Origin: Streptomyces akebiae
Lineage (GTDB): Bacteria > Actinomycetota > Actinomycetes > Streptomycetales > Streptomycetaceae
Assembly: GCF_019599145.1 (NCBI RefSeq)
Contig: NZ_CP080647.1
Span: forward strand, 8,742,001-8,806,000
Reading direction: 5' to 3'
DNA: 64,000 nt
The notes beneath the pieces are model-generated. The model saw only the letters and a program-made list of their open reading frames with translations. It was not told where the DNA came from and searched no databases. A program made the position numbers and the translations under genes. Shown piece after piece: positions 1 through 8,573 of this stretch. The stretch's first letter is position 1. The number at the start of each line of letters is the position of its first letter.

Positions 1-18
1 CGGGAGGTCGCCCGATGA
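1..18 (+). CDS. C-terminal end of upstream gene, probably sbcD (partial)
   Basis: The first five codons read R-E-V-A-R and stop at TGA 16-18, which overlaps the ATG of sbcC as ATGA. SbcD, the nuclease partner of SbcC, is normally encoded directly upstream with this kind of overlap, so this is inferred to be the last residues of sbcD. The identity rests on context only. Confidence 0.4.
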   Translation, partial: REVAR

Positions 19-3005
19 GACTCCACCGGCTCGACATCGCCGCCTTCGGCCCCTTCGGCGGCACCGAGTCCGTCGACTTCGACGACCTCTCGGCCGCCGG
101 ACTCTTCCTGCTGCACGGCCCGACCGGCGCCGGCAAGACCTCGGTCCTGGACGCCGTCTGCTACGCGCTGTACGGCTCGGTGCCGGGGGCCCGGCAGAGC
201 GGCCAGGGCATGAACCTGCGCAGCGACCACGCGGCGCCCTCGACCCGCACCGAGGTCCGCCTCGAACTCACCGTCGCCGGACGCCGGTTGGAGATCACCC
301 GGCAGCCCCCCTGGGAGCGGCCCAAGAAACGCGGCACGGGCACCACGATCGAGAAGGCGCAGAGCTGGCTGCGCGAGTACGACGCGGTCGCCGGCTCCTG
401 GAAGGACCTCAGCCGCTCCCACCAGGAGATCGGCGAGGAGATCACCCAGGTCCTGGGGATGAGCCGGGAACAGTTCTGCCAGGTCGTGCTCTTGCCGCAG
501 GGCGACTTCGCGCGGTTCCTGCGTGCCGACGCCGAGGCGCGCGGGCGGCTCCTCGGCCGCCTCTTCGACACCCACCACTTCGCCGCCGTCGAGAAGCGGC
601 TCGCCGACCGCCGCCGGGAGACCGAGGCCCGGGTGCGCGAGGGCGACGCGGCCCTGCTCGCCGACGCCCACCGGATGCAGCAGGCGGCGGGGGACGCCCC
701 GGACCTGCCCGAGCTGGCACCCGGGGACCCCGGTCTCGCCGACGCGGTCCTCGCCTGGGCCGCCGTCGCCCGCAGCACCGCCCGGGAACGGCTCACCATC
801 GCCCACTGCGCGCGGGCGGCGGCTGAGTCGGCCCGGGCCGCGGCCGACCGCGTCCTGGCCGACGTACGAGAACGGGCGCGGCTGCAACGGCGGTTCGCGG
901 AGGCCCGGGAGCGGGCCGCACGGCTGGAGGAACGGGCGGACGCCCACCGGGAGGACCGGGCGCGGATGGAGCGCGCCCGCAAGGCGGAGGCCGTCGCTCC
1001 GGCACTGGAGCTGAGGGACGCGGCCGAGGCCGACCACCGGCGGGCGACGGCGGAGGAGGAGGACGCCCGAGCGCGCCTGGAGGGAGCGTACGCCGACGCG
1101 GGTGCCGCCGGACTGGCTGCTGCCGCCCGCAGGGCCTCGGAGGAGTTGGGGGCGCTGGAGTCGGCCCGTCGTGCCGAGCGGCGGCTCGCCGTACTCCGCA
1201 CCGAGCAGGCCGAGTTGGACAGCGAGGAGCGGGCGGACGAGGGCGTCCTGCAGGACGCCGAGGGCTGGCTCGCCGAGTGGGAGTCCACCCGGGCCGCCCT
1301 GCAGAGCCGTATCGAGTCCGCGCAGGAGGCCGCCGCCCGCGCCGAACAGCTCGCCGTGCGGCGGGAGCCCGCCGAGCAGCGGCTCGCCGCCGCCCGTCAG
1401 CGCGACCAGCTCGGCCGCGACACCGACGAGGCCCAGGCGCGGGTGCTCCGGCTGGCCGAGCGGGCGGCGCAGGCCCGCACCCACTGGCTGGACCTCAAGG
1501 AACAGCGGCTGTCGGGGATCGCGGCGGAGTTGGCCGCCGGACTCGTCGAGGGGCAGCCGTGCGCCGTCTGCGGCGGCACGGAACACCCCGAACCCGCCCA
1601 GAAGGTCGCAGGACATGTCGACCGGGAGGCGGAGGAGGAGGCACTCGCCGCGTTCCAGCGGGCCGACGAGGAGCGGGCCGGGGCCGAGCGGCAACTGGGT
1701 CTCGCGCAGCGGGCGTTGGCCGCCGCCGGCGCCGAGGCGGGCGACGCGCCGACCGAGCGGCTCGCGGCGACGGCGGCGGAGCTGGAGCGGGAGCACACGC
1801 AGGCCCGGCGTCGCGCCGTCGACCTCCACCCCGCCCAGGAGGCGCTGCTGCACGCCGAGCAGGAGCGCGACCGGCGGGCCGCCGCACGACAGGAGGCGGC
1901 GGTCAGGGCCGCGTCCCGCGAGACCCGGCGCGACACGCTGGCGCGGGAACGAGCCACCCTGGAGGCCGAGTTGACGCAGGCCCGGGGCGACGCCGAGAGC
2001 GTGGCCGAGCTGGCCGGGCGGCTGGAGGCGTGGGCCGCGAAGCTCGGTGGGGCCGCCGAGGCCGCCCGAGTGGCCGACGACACCGCGCAGCGTCTGAAGG
2101 ACGCCGACGCGCGCCTCGCCGACGCGGCGTTCCGCGCCGGGTTCGACACGCCACGGGACGCGGCCGCGGCCGTGCTCGACGACGCCGCCCACCGCGATCT
2201 CCAACACCGCCTCGACGCCTGGCAGTCGGAGGAGGCGGCCGTACGGGCGGTGCTCGCCGAGCCCGAGACGGCCGCCGCGGCCGAGCAGCCGCCCGCCGAC
2301 CTCGCGACCGCCGAACGGGATGCCGAAGCCGCCACCCGGCGTCTCCAGGACGCGGTCTCCGCGTGGGACGCCGCCGAGCGGCGCCGCACGGAACTCGACC
2401 GGCTGTCCGCGCGGGCCGCCGTCTCCGTGCGCGGGCTGGCACCGCTGCGCGAGGAGTACGACCGTGTCGCCCGGATGGCGGGCCTCGCGGCCGGCACCTC
2501 CGCCGACAACGAGCGCCGGATGCGCCTGGAGGCGTACGTCCTCGCCGCCCGTCTGGAACAGGTCGCCGCCGCCGCGACCGTACGGCTCCAGCGGATGTCC
2601 TCCGGCCGCTACACCCTCGTCCACTCCGACGACCGTGCCGGACGCGGTCGCAGCGGTCTCGGACTGCACGTCGTCGACGCCTGGACGGGGCGGGAGCGGG
2701 ACACGGCCACGCTCTCCGGCGGGGAGACGTTCTTCGCCTCCCTCGCGCTCGCCCTCGGTCTGGCCGACGTCGTCACCGACGAGGCGGGCGGCGTACGGCT
2801 CGACACCCTCTTCATCGACGAGGGGTTCGGCAGCCTCGACGACCAGACCCTCGACGAGGTCCTCGACGTCCTCGACGCACTGCGCGAACGCGACCGCAGT
2901 GTCGGCATCGTCAGTCACGTCGCCGACCTGCGCAGGCGGGTCCACGCGCAGTTGGAGGTCGTGAAGGAGCGGACGGGATCGGTCGTGCGGCAGCGGGGCC
3001 GGTGA
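15..3005 (+). CDS. sbcC: Exonuclease SbcCD subunit C, SMC-like ATPase
   Basis: A 996-residue Rad50/SMC-type ATPase. With SbcD it would form the nuclease that opens hairpins and processes blocked DNA ends. The N-terminus carries the P-loop HGPTGAGKTS (about residues 34-43) and a Q-loop near VVLLPQGDFARFL. Long Ala/Arg/Glu-rich coiled-coil arms follow. The central zinc hook is CAVCGG near residue 516. The C-terminal half-ATPase has the signature TLSGGETFFASLALALGLAD and the Walker B segment DTLFIDEGFGSLD. All parts expected for SbcC are present and length is normal. The ATG overlaps the stop of the upstream frame, which indicates translational coupling to sbcD. Identification is secure. Confidence 0.95.
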   Translation: MRLHRLDIAAFGPFGGTESVDFDDLSAAGLFLLHGPTGAGKTSVLDAVCYALYGSVPGARQSGQGMNLRSDHAAPSTRTEVRLELTVAGRRLEITRQPPWERPKKRGTGTTIEKAQSWLREYDAVAGSWKDLSRSHQEIGEEITQVLGMSREQFCQVVLLPQGDFARFLRADAEARGRLLGRLFDTHHFAAVEKRLADRRRETEARVREGDAALLADAHRMQQAAGDAPDLPELAPGDPGLADAVLAWAAVARSTARERLTIAHCARAAAESARAAADRVLADVRERARLQRRFAEARERAARLEERADAHREDRARMERARKAEAVAPALELRDAAEADHRRATAEEEDARARLEGAYADAGAAGLAAAARRASEELGALESARRAERRLAVLRTEQAELDSEERADEGVLQDAEGWLAEWESTRAALQSRIESAQEAAARAEQLAVRREPAEQRLAAARQRDQLGRDTDEAQARVLRLAERAAQARTHWLDLKEQRLSGIAAELAAGLVEGQPCAVCGGTEHPEPAQKVAGHVDREAEEEALAAFQRADEERAGAERQLGLAQRALAAAGAEAGDAPTERLAATAAELEREHTQARRRAVDLHPAQEALLHAEQERDRRAAARQEAAVRAASRETRRDTLARERATLEAELTQARGDAESVAELAGRLEAWAAKLGGAAEAARVADDTAQRLKDADARLADAAFRAGFDTPRDAAAAVLDDAAHRDLQHRLDAWQSEEAAVRAVLAEPETAAAAEQPPADLATAERDAEAATRRLQDAVSAWDAAERRRTELDRLSARAAVSVRGLAPLREEYDRVARMAGLAAGTSADNERRMRLEAYVLAARLEQVAAAATVRLQRMSSGRYTLVHSDDRAGRGRSGLGLHVVDAWTGRERDTATLSGGETFFASLALALGLADVVTDEAGGVRLDTLFIDEGFGSLDDQTLDEVLDVLDALRERDRSVGIVSHVADLRRRVHAQLEVVKERTGSVVRQRGR

Positions 3006-3039
3006 TCCGGCGGGCGGGGCGGGCTGTACGGCGGCGATG

Positions 3040-3495
3040 TCAGTGACCCAGCGGGCGCCGGGGCAGCGGTGAGGAGTAGACGACGCTCGTCGTCACCGAA
3101 CCGAGTGCGCCGATCCTGCCCGACACCTCCTCCAGATGGCGCATCGAACGGGCCGCGACCTTGATCACGAAACAGTCGTCGCCCGTGACGTGGTGCGCCT
3201 CCAGGATCTCGGGCGTGACGGCCACCAGGTCGTGGAACGGCTTGTAGTTCCCGTGGGGGTAGCGCAGGCGGACGAACGCCAGGATCGGCAGCCCCAGCCG
3301 CTCCGGGTCCACGACGGCCGCGTAGCCTTGGATCACGCCCGCCTCCTCCAGCCGCCGCACCCGCTCGGTGACGGCGCTCGCCGACATCGACACGGCGCGG
3401 GCGAGCTCGGCGAAACTGGCCCGGCCCTCGCGCTGGAGGACCTCCAGGATGCGCCAGTCGGTGGCATCGGGCAGATACGGGGAATTCGTGGCCAT
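3040..3495 (-). CDS. Lrp/AsnC family transcriptional regulator
   Basis: A 151-residue Lrp-type protein. An N-terminal winged HTH (about residues 6-50, with LARAVSMSASAVTERVRRLEE as recognition region) is followed by an RAM/AsnC ligand-binding domain (VAVTPEILEAHHVTGDDCFVIKV). I chose ATG 3495 (MATNSPYLPD) because the HTH begins right after it; the 25 residues encoded further upstream look unlike protein of this family. It is divergent from the rhodanese gene at 3627, and Lrp regulators commonly control such a neighbour. It converges with sbcC. The ligand is unknown, probably an amino acid. Confidence 0.85.
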   Translation of the reverse strand: MATNSPYLPDATDWRILEVLQREGRASFAELARAVSMSASAVTERVRRLEEAGVIQGYAAVVDPERLGLPILAFVRLRYPHGNYKPFHDLVAVTPEILEAHHVTGDDCFVIKVAARSMRHLEEVSGRIGALGSVTTSVVYSSPLPRRPLGH

Positions 3496-3580
3496 GCCGG
3501 ATGGATAGCAGGGGAATCCCCGGCCGAACAAGGTCCGAGCCGTGGATCGCCCCTTCAGGACGGTGATCACCCGTCGTAGA

Positions 3581-3596
3581 TTTCCGGTGAGGGAAA
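3581..3596. promoter_or_regulatory. Inverted repeat in Lrp/rhodanese divergent promoter
   Basis: TTTCC-N6-GGAAA sits 30 bases ahead of the rhodanese ATG in the 131-base region shared with the divergent Lrp gene. Position and symmetry fit an operator for that Lrp protein. This is inference from position only. Confidence 0.4.
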
Positions 3597-3626
3597 CAAG
3601 GGCTCCCCCGAGGGAAAGGCCAGCTC

Positions 3627-4112
3627 ATGACCGTCGCCGCCGCATCCGCCGTCAACCCCGTCCTGCGTGTCGCCCCCGCCGCCCCGGCCGAGGCCGCCGC
3701 GTACTTCCGGGCCGCCCTCGCCTTCCACGCCGACGTCTCCGACGTGGCCGCCGCCCTCGCCGCCGACGGAGACCCCGGCTTCGTGGTCCTCGACTCCCGC
3801 TCCACCGCGTCCTGGGACCAGGGGCACGTGCCGGGCGCGGTCCACCTCCCCACCGCCCTCATCCCCGAGCAGGCCGAGCGCCTGCTCGACAAGTCCGTGC
3901 CGGTCGTCACCTACTGCTGGGGCCCCGGTTGCAACGGCGCGACCCGCGCCGCCCTGGCCCTCGCCGAACTCGGTTTCCAGGTCAAGGAGATGCTCGGCGG
4001 CTTCGAGTACTGGGCCCGCGAGGGCTTCGCGTACGAGACCTGGGAGGGCGCGGCGCGGCGCGAGGCCGACCCGCTGACCGCGCCCGTGGACGCCGAGGAC
4101 TGCGGTTGCTGA
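3627..4112 (+). CDS. Rhodanese-like domain protein
   Basis: A 161-residue single-domain rhodanese, predicted to be a sulfurtransferase that carries a persulfide on its active Cys. Residues 50-60 hold the CH2A-type motif FVVLDSRSTASWDQGHVPGA, and the active loop is VVTYCWGPGCNGATRAA with two Cys in the catalytic loop. The C-terminus ends in D-C-G-C, an extra Cys pair that could be redox active or bind metal. The RBS-like GGGAAAGG lies 6 bases before the ATG. Divergent pairing with an Lrp regulator suggests control by a sulfur-containing amino acid, which is inference. Confidence 0.85.
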   Translation: MTVAAASAVNPVLRVAPAAPAEAAAYFRAALAFHADVSDVAAALAADGDPGFVVLDSRSTASWDQGHVPGAVHLPTALIPEQAERLLDKSVPVVTYCWGPGCNGATRAALALAELGFQVKEMLGGFEYWAREGFAYETWEGAARREADPLTAPVDAEDCGC

Positions 4113-4132
4113 ACCCTTGCCGGCCGCCTTGC

Positions 4133-4145
4133 TGACAGCATGTCA
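4133..4145. repeat. Short inverted repeat upstream of Imm21-like gene
   Basis: TGACA-GCA-TGTCA lies between the rhodanese stop and the next gene, about 55 bases ahead of its ATG. It may be an operator; no factor can be named. Confidence 0.3.
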
Positions 4146-4200
4146 AGAAGCTTTCGGGGGTGGCGAGTTAGGCCCGGATATCGCCGTGTAGCTTCTGGGC

Positions 4201-4731
4201 ATGGCTGGATACGCGGACGCGGCGGTGGTGCCCCATGTGGTGCGGTGGGTGGAGTCGAGCGGTGGACCGCTCATAGCGATACCGGAGGCGGTGCTGCCGT
4301 TCTGGGCGGGCGCCGACGGCGACGAGACGTCCTCGGACTACGACCGGGCCTGCGACGTGGACGGACACGTCGGCCTGTTGCCGGTCGGCGACACCCGCGC
4401 CCTGGTGCTCGGCGACGAACCCGCGTCCACCACGTATCTGCCCGAGCACGGCACCTTCGTCCGCTGGTGCGCGGCCGACACCGAGACCGAGCTCCTGGCG
4501 GGCGTTCCGGCGGCGCTCGACACCGCGGCCTGGGAGCCGGAGCTGCACTGGCGGGTGCCCGGGTCGGTCGTCCTCCTCGACGCCGTGTGGCCCGGCAGGT
4601 CGCTGCGGGAGACGGACCATGTACGGGTGGAGCTGGCTCCCGGCCTGTACGGGATCAGCGCGGCCCAGGTCTGGACGGGCCCGGAGACGTGGCTCGGCCT
4701 GGTCCGGGTGAGACCGCTGGCCGGCACGTGA
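4201..4731 (+). CDS. Imm21-like (immunity protein 21 family) protein
   Basis: A 176-residue soluble acidic protein. The wording of its N-terminal half (VESSGGPLIAIPEAVLPFWAG, then DYDRACDVDG and the GDEPASTTYLPEHGTFVRWC segment) matches what I recall of the Imm21 family, which is widespread in Streptomyces. Family members were proposed as immunity proteins for polymorphic toxins, but here no toxin gene is adjacent, so either the toxin is elsewhere or the streptomycete proteins do something else. A -10-like TAGCTT at 4189-4194 lies only 6 bases from the ATG, which suggests a leaderless transcript. No signal peptide or membrane segment is seen. Confidence 0.65.
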   Translation: MAGYADAAVVPHVVRWVESSGGPLIAIPEAVLPFWAGADGDETSSDYDRACDVDGHVGLLPVGDTRALVLGDEPASTTYLPEHGTFVRWCAADTETELLAGVPAALDTAAWEPELHWRVPGSVVLLDAVWPGRSLRETDHVRVELAPGLYGISAAQVWTGPETWLGLVRVRPLAGT

Positions 4732-4806
4732 GGCCTCCGTCCGGGAGGTGAGATCCCTGGCGGGGAGGTGCGATCCTGGCCGGGCGGTGAGGCCTCCGGC
4801 CGGGAA
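4728..4806. repeat. Four imperfect tandem repeats of about 20 bp
   Basis: Units begin at 4728, 4748, 4768 and 4787. Each starts with GTGAG or GTGCG and contains a CCTCCG/TCCTGG core followed by CCGGG. They begin at the stop codon of the Imm21-like gene. Just downstream, about 4858-4899, a GC-rich imperfect hairpin (GGCCGGGCCCC ... GGGGCCCCGGCC) lies before the convergent DUF885 gene and could end transcription from both sides. Confidence 0.6.
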
Positions 4807-4903
4807 CGGGCTCTCTGGTACGGCGCGGGCTCTCCGGCCGACCGAAACCGGCGCGGGCGGCCGGGCCCCAGCCGTCGAACTGCGGGGCCCCGGCCTGCCC
4901 GGA

Positions 4904-6595
4904 TCACAACCGGGACAGCTCGTCCACCAGGTCGTCCAGGCCCAGCGAGCCCTGGGACAGCGCGGCCATGTGCCACGCCTTGGCGTCGAAGGCCTCGCCG
5001 TGGCGACGCTTGGCGTTCTCCCGGCCCAGCAGCCAGGCCCGCTCGCCGAGCTTGTAGCCGATGGCCTGGCCCGGCATCGTCAGATAGCGCGTCAGCTCGC
5101 TCTCCACGAAGTCCGCCGGACGGCTGCTGTGGGCGCCGAAGAACTCCTGGGCCAGATCCACGGTCCAGCGCTCGCCCGGGTGGAACGGCGAGTCGGCCGG
5201 GATCTCCAGCTCCAGGTGCATACCGATGTCGACGATGACCCGGGCCGCGCGCATCATCTGCGCGTCCAGATAGCCCAGCCGCTCCTCCGCGTCCTTGAGG
5301 AAGCCCAGCTCGTCCATGAGCCGCTCCGCGTACAGGGCCCAGCCCTCGGCGTTGGCGCTGACCCCGCCGATCGTGGCCTGGTAGCGGGACAGGTCGTCCT
5401 TGACGTACACCCACTGGGCGAGCTGGAGATGGTGGCCGGGAACGCCCTCGTGGTACCAGGTGGAGACCAGGTCGTACACCGGGAAGCGGGTCGCCCCCAT
5501 CGTCGGCAGCCAGGTGCGGCCCGGGCGGGAGAAGTCCTCGGTCGGGGCCGAGTAGTACGGGGCCGCCGCGCCGCCGGGCGGGGCGATGCAGGACTCGACC
5601 TTGCGCACCGGCTCGGCGAGGTCGAAGTGGGTGCCGTCCAGCGCCTCGATCGCCTCGTCCATCAGCGACTGCAGCCACGCGCGGACCTCGTCGACGCCCT
5701 CGATGTGCCGGCCGTGCTCGTCCAGATGCGCCAGCGCCACCCATGGCGTCTCGGCGCCGGGCAGGATCTTCGCGGCCTCCTGCCTCATCTCACCGAGCAG
5801 CCGGTGGAACTCCGCCCAGCCGTACGCGTACGCCTCGTCGAGGTCCAGATCCGAGCCCGTGAAGTAGCGCACCAGCCTGCCGTAGCGCTCCCGGCCGACC
5901 GTGTCCGGCGCCCCCTGCACCGCCGGGGCGTACACGTCACGCATCCAGTCGCGCAGTTCCACCACGGCCCGGGTCGCGCCGCGAGCCGCCTCGTCCAGCT
6001 CCGCCCGCAGCGACGCGGGGCCCGCCGACGCGAAGTCCTCGAACCAGCCGCGCCCCGAACCGTCCGTGTCCGCCCACTCGGTGAGCTGGCCGATGAAGGT
6101 CGCTGTCGGACGGGGGCCCGCGTACAGCTTGCGCTTCAGCCCGAGCGCCAGGGACTCGCGGTACCCGGCGTACGCCGTCGGCACCGCGCGCAGCCGCTCG
6201 GCGATGGCCGCCCAGTCCTCCTCGGTCTCCGCCGGGGTGATCGTGAACACCTCACGCACCTCGTGCGGCGGCGTGACCATGTTGCCGACGGCGCGCAGCC
6301 CCTCCTCGGCCTCGTGCACGGCCAGCTCCGCCGTCAGCCGCTCCCGCAGCAGGCGCGCACACCGGCGCTCGGCGTCACTGTCCGCGCCCGGTCGCTGCTC
6401 CGCCTCGTCGAGCCGCGCGAGTGTCGTCCGGATCAGCTCCGCACGGGCCTCCTGACCGGCCGGCGAGGTGTCCGGCAACTTGCTGGAACTCTCCTTCACG
6501 CCCAGATACGTGCCGGTCACGGGGTCGAGGGCGATGAGGTCGTCGACATACGCGTCGGCGACCTCACGGGGCAGGGGGCTCTTGGTGTCAGACAT
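4904..6595 (-). CDS. DUF885 family protein, putative zinc metallopeptidase
   Basis: A 563-residue protein of the DUF885 family, which is common in actinobacteria and related in motif to zinc carboxypeptidase-like enzymes. The signature HEGVPGHHLQ at about residue 380 holds the probable metal-binding histidines and general base; downstream E/D residues around VSANAEGWALYAERL complete the site. It starts MSDTKSPLPREVADAYVDDL, with no signal peptide, so it is probably cytoplasmic. It stands alone between a convergent Imm21-like gene and an Lrp gene. The substrate is unknown; dipeptide or oligopeptide hydrolysis is the usual guess. Confidence 0.85.
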   Translation of the reverse strand: MSDTKSPLPREVADAYVDDLIALDPVTGTYLGVKESSSKLPDTSPAGQEARAELIRTTLARLDEAEQRPGADSDAERRCARLLRERLTAELAVHEAEEGLRAVGNMVTPPHEVREVFTITPAETEEDWAAIAERLRAVPTAYAGYRESLALGLKRKLYAGPRPTATFIGQLTEWADTDGSGRGWFEDFASAGPASLRAELDEAARGATRAVVELRDWMRDVYAPAVQGAPDTVGRERYGRLVRYFTGSDLDLDEAYAYGWAEFHRLLGEMRQEAAKILPGAETPWVALAHLDEHGRHIEGVDEVRAWLQSLMDEAIEALDGTHFDLAEPVRKVESCIAPPGGAAAPYYSAPTEDFSRPGRTWLPTMGATRFPVYDLVSTWYHEGVPGHHLQLAQWVYVKDDLSRYQATIGGVSANAEGWALYAERLMDELGFLKDAEERLGYLDAQMMRAARVIVDIGMHLELEIPADSPFHPGERWTVDLAQEFFGAHSSRPADFVESELTRYLTMPGQAIGYKLGERAWLLGRENAKRRHGEAFDAKAWHMAALSQGSLGLDDLVDELSRL

Positions 6596-6717
6596 GCCGA
6601 CAATCTTGGTACGGCCGCCGGGGCGGCGTCAGCTGCTTACCGGGCGCTTGGGCCTTACGTCGGCCGGATTCCGCTCAGGGCGTGATCAGCGTCCGAGGCC
6701 GGTCGGCGTTCGCCGGT

Positions 6718-7209
6718 TCAGGGCGAGGGCCGGTCCGCGTCCGGCGGCAGCAGGGGCCCGCACTCCCACTGCTGGAAGATCAACCGGGTCTCCACCCGCG
6801 CGACCTCGCGCTGTGACGTGAACTCGTCGAGGACCAGGCGCTGCAGATCCGCCATGTCCGCCACCGCGACATGCACGAGATAGTCGTCCGGTCCGGTGAG
6901 GTGATAGACGGTCCGCGACTCCGGCAGGGCCCGGATCCGCTCCACGAACGGCCCCACCAACTCCCGCCGGTGCGGCCGGACCTGCACCGACAGCAACGCC
7001 TCCAGTCCCCGTCCCAGCTTGGCCGGATCCAGCCGCAGCTGATGGCCGAGGATCACGCCCGCACGGCGCAGCCGTGTCACCCGGTCCAGACAGGTGGACG
7101 GCGCGACCCCGACCTGCGCCGCCAGGTCCCGGTACGTCGTCCGGGCGTCGTTCTGCAACAGCCGCAGCAGATGGAGATCCACCGGATCGAGTACGACGGA
7201 ATCGGCCAT
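6718..7209 (-). CDS. Lrp/AsnC family transcriptional regulator
   Basis: 163 residues. The N-terminal HTH (LLRLLQNDARTTYRDLAAQVGVAPS as helices 1-3) is followed by the RAM domain, with the conserved HLTGPDDYLVHVAVAD segment. It is divergent from the PLP-dependent trans-sulfuration-type gene with a 60-base gap that holds two identical palindromes. This layout strongly suggests that it controls the PLP enzyme and itself. The second palindrome starts 2 bases from its own ATG, so autorepression by blocking initiation is plausible. Confidence 0.88.
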   Translation of the reverse strand: MADSVVLDPVDLHLLRLLQNDARTTYRDLAAQVGVAPSTCLDRVTRLRRAGVILGHQLRLDPAKLGRGLEALLSVQVRPHRRELVGPFVERIRALPESRTVYHLTGPDDYLVHVAVADMADLQRLVLDEFTSQREVARVETRLIFQQWECGPLLPPDADRPSP

Positions 7210-7210
7210 T

Positions 7211-7236
7211 GTTCGAACGTAGCACGGTGTTCGAAC
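7211..7236. promoter_or_regulatory. Paired GTTCGAAC palindromes, probable Lrp operator
   Basis: The palindrome GTTCGAAC occurs at 7211-7218 and again at 7229-7236, 18 bases apart, inside the 60-base divergent region between the Lrp gene (ATG 7209) and the PLP enzyme. Repeated half-sites on the same DNA face suit an Lrp octamer. The sequence identity is directly visible; the factor is inferred. Confidence 0.6.
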
Positions 7237-7269
7237 TCCGACGTCCGGTCGATGTTCACCCTGACGTCC

Positions 7270-8511
7270 ATGAACTCAGCGAGCACGCACGCGTACGACC
7301 ACGCACGCACCACGCCGAGAGCACTCGCCACCGAGGCGGTGCACGCCGGCCGCGACGACCTCGCGCGCCAGGGCCTGCACGCCCCGCCGATCGACCTGTC
7401 GACCACGTACCCCTCGTACGACAGCCGGGGCGAGGCCGCCCGCATCGACGCCTTCGCCGGTGACGGCGCCCAGCCGGAGGGCCCGCCGATCTACGGACGG
7501 CTCGGCAACCCGACCGTCGCCCGATTCGAGACCGCCCTCGCCCGTCTCGAAGGCACCGAGAGCGCGGTCGCCTTCGCCAGCGGTATGGCCGCCCTCAGCG
7601 CCGTCCTCCTCGTCCGCGCCTCGACGGGCCTGCGGCACGTCGTCGCCGTACGGCCCCTGTACGGCTGCAGCGACCATCTCCTCACGGCCGGGCTGCTCGG
7701 CACCGAGGTCACCTGGGTCGACCCGGCCGGCGTCGCGGACGCGCTGCGCCCCGACACGGGCCTGGTCCTCGTCGAGTCCCCGGCCAACCCGACCCTCGCC
7801 GAACTGGACCTGCGGGCCCTCGCGCACGCCTGCGGCTCGGTCCCGCTCCTCGCGGACAACACCTTCGCCACGCCCGTCCTGCAACGCCCCGTCGAACAGG
7901 GCGCCCGGCTCGTCCTGCACAGTGCCACCAAGTATCTCGGCGGGCACGGGGACGTCATGGCCGGGGTCGTGGCCTGCGACGAGGAGTTCGCCGGACGGCT
8001 CCGTCAGGTCCGCTTCGCCACCGGCGGCGTCCTGCACCCGCTCGCCGGCTACCTCCTTCTGCGGGGCCTTTCCACGCTCCCGGTCCGCGTCCGGGCGGCC
8101 TCCGCGACCGCCGCCGAACTCGTCCGCCGCCTCGCCGCCGACCCGCGCGTCGCCCGCGTCCACTATCCGCGCATCGGCGGCGCCATGATCGCCTTCGAGG
8201 TCCACGGCGACCCGCACGACGTCATCGCCGCCGTCCGCCTCATCACCCCGGCGGTGAGCCTCGGCAGCGTGGACACGCTCATCCAGCACCCGGCCTCGAT
8301 CAGCCACCGCATCGTGGAGGAGACGGACCGCCGCGGTGCCGGGGTGAGCGACCGGCTCCTGCGGATGTCGGTGGGCCTGGAGGACATCGAGGACCTGTGG
8401 GCGGACCTGGACGGTGCGCTGGGCGACCGGATGGCCGGGACACCGGGCGAACGGATCACGGCCGAGGCGGCCACCCGCCAGGCGGTCATCCGCGAGGCGG
8501 CCACCAGCTAG
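7270..8511 (+). CDS. Cys/Met metabolism PLP-dependent enzyme (gamma-synthase/gamma-lyase type)
   Basis: A 413-residue PLP enzyme of the cystathionine gamma-synthase/methionine gamma-lyase fold. Visible features are the [20 protein letters not shown] substrate-loop region, [10 protein letters not shown], the PLP-contact region [14 protein letters not shown], and the Schiff-base lysine in [18 protein letters not shown] 7252 is in frame upstream; I chose 7270 ([10 protein letters not shown]) because the conserved N-terminus [10 protein letters not shown] follows at the usual distance. Relative to typical members, the segment after the VHYP strand is shortened (about 20 residues fewer before GGAMIAFEV). 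The divergent Lrp gene is its probable regulator. It may be a methionine gamma-lyase; substrate cannot be assigned from sequence alone. Confidence 0.82.
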   Translation: MNSASTHAYDHARTTPRALATEAVHAGRDDLARQGLHAPPIDLSTTYPSYDSRGEAARIDAFAGDGAQPEGPPIYGRLGNPTVARFETALARLEGTESAVAFASGMAALSAVLLVRASTGLRHVVAVRPLYGCSDHLLTAGLLGTEVTWVDPAGVADALRPDTGLVLVESPANPTLAELDLRALAHACGSVPLLADNTFATPVLQRPVEQGARLVLHSATKYLGGHGDVMAGVVACDEEFAGRLRQVRFATGGVLHPLAGYLLLRGLSTLPVRVRAASATAAELVRRLAADPRVARVHYPRIGGAMIAFEVHGDPHDVIAAVRLITPAVSLGSVDTLIQHPASISHRIVEETDRRGAGVSDRLLRMSVGLEDIEDLWADLDGALGDRMAGTPGERITAEAATRQAVIREAATS

Positions 8512-8573
8512 ATGGCCGGGGTCGGGCCAGGTGGCCGGGGCCGGCCCCCGCCCACCACACCCGACCCACCCCG

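Noticed and set aside
4748..6685. Long plus-strand frame opposite the DUF885 gene
   Set aside because: It is an antisense shadow caused by high GC; the minus frame has the HEGVPGHH motif and normal family length.
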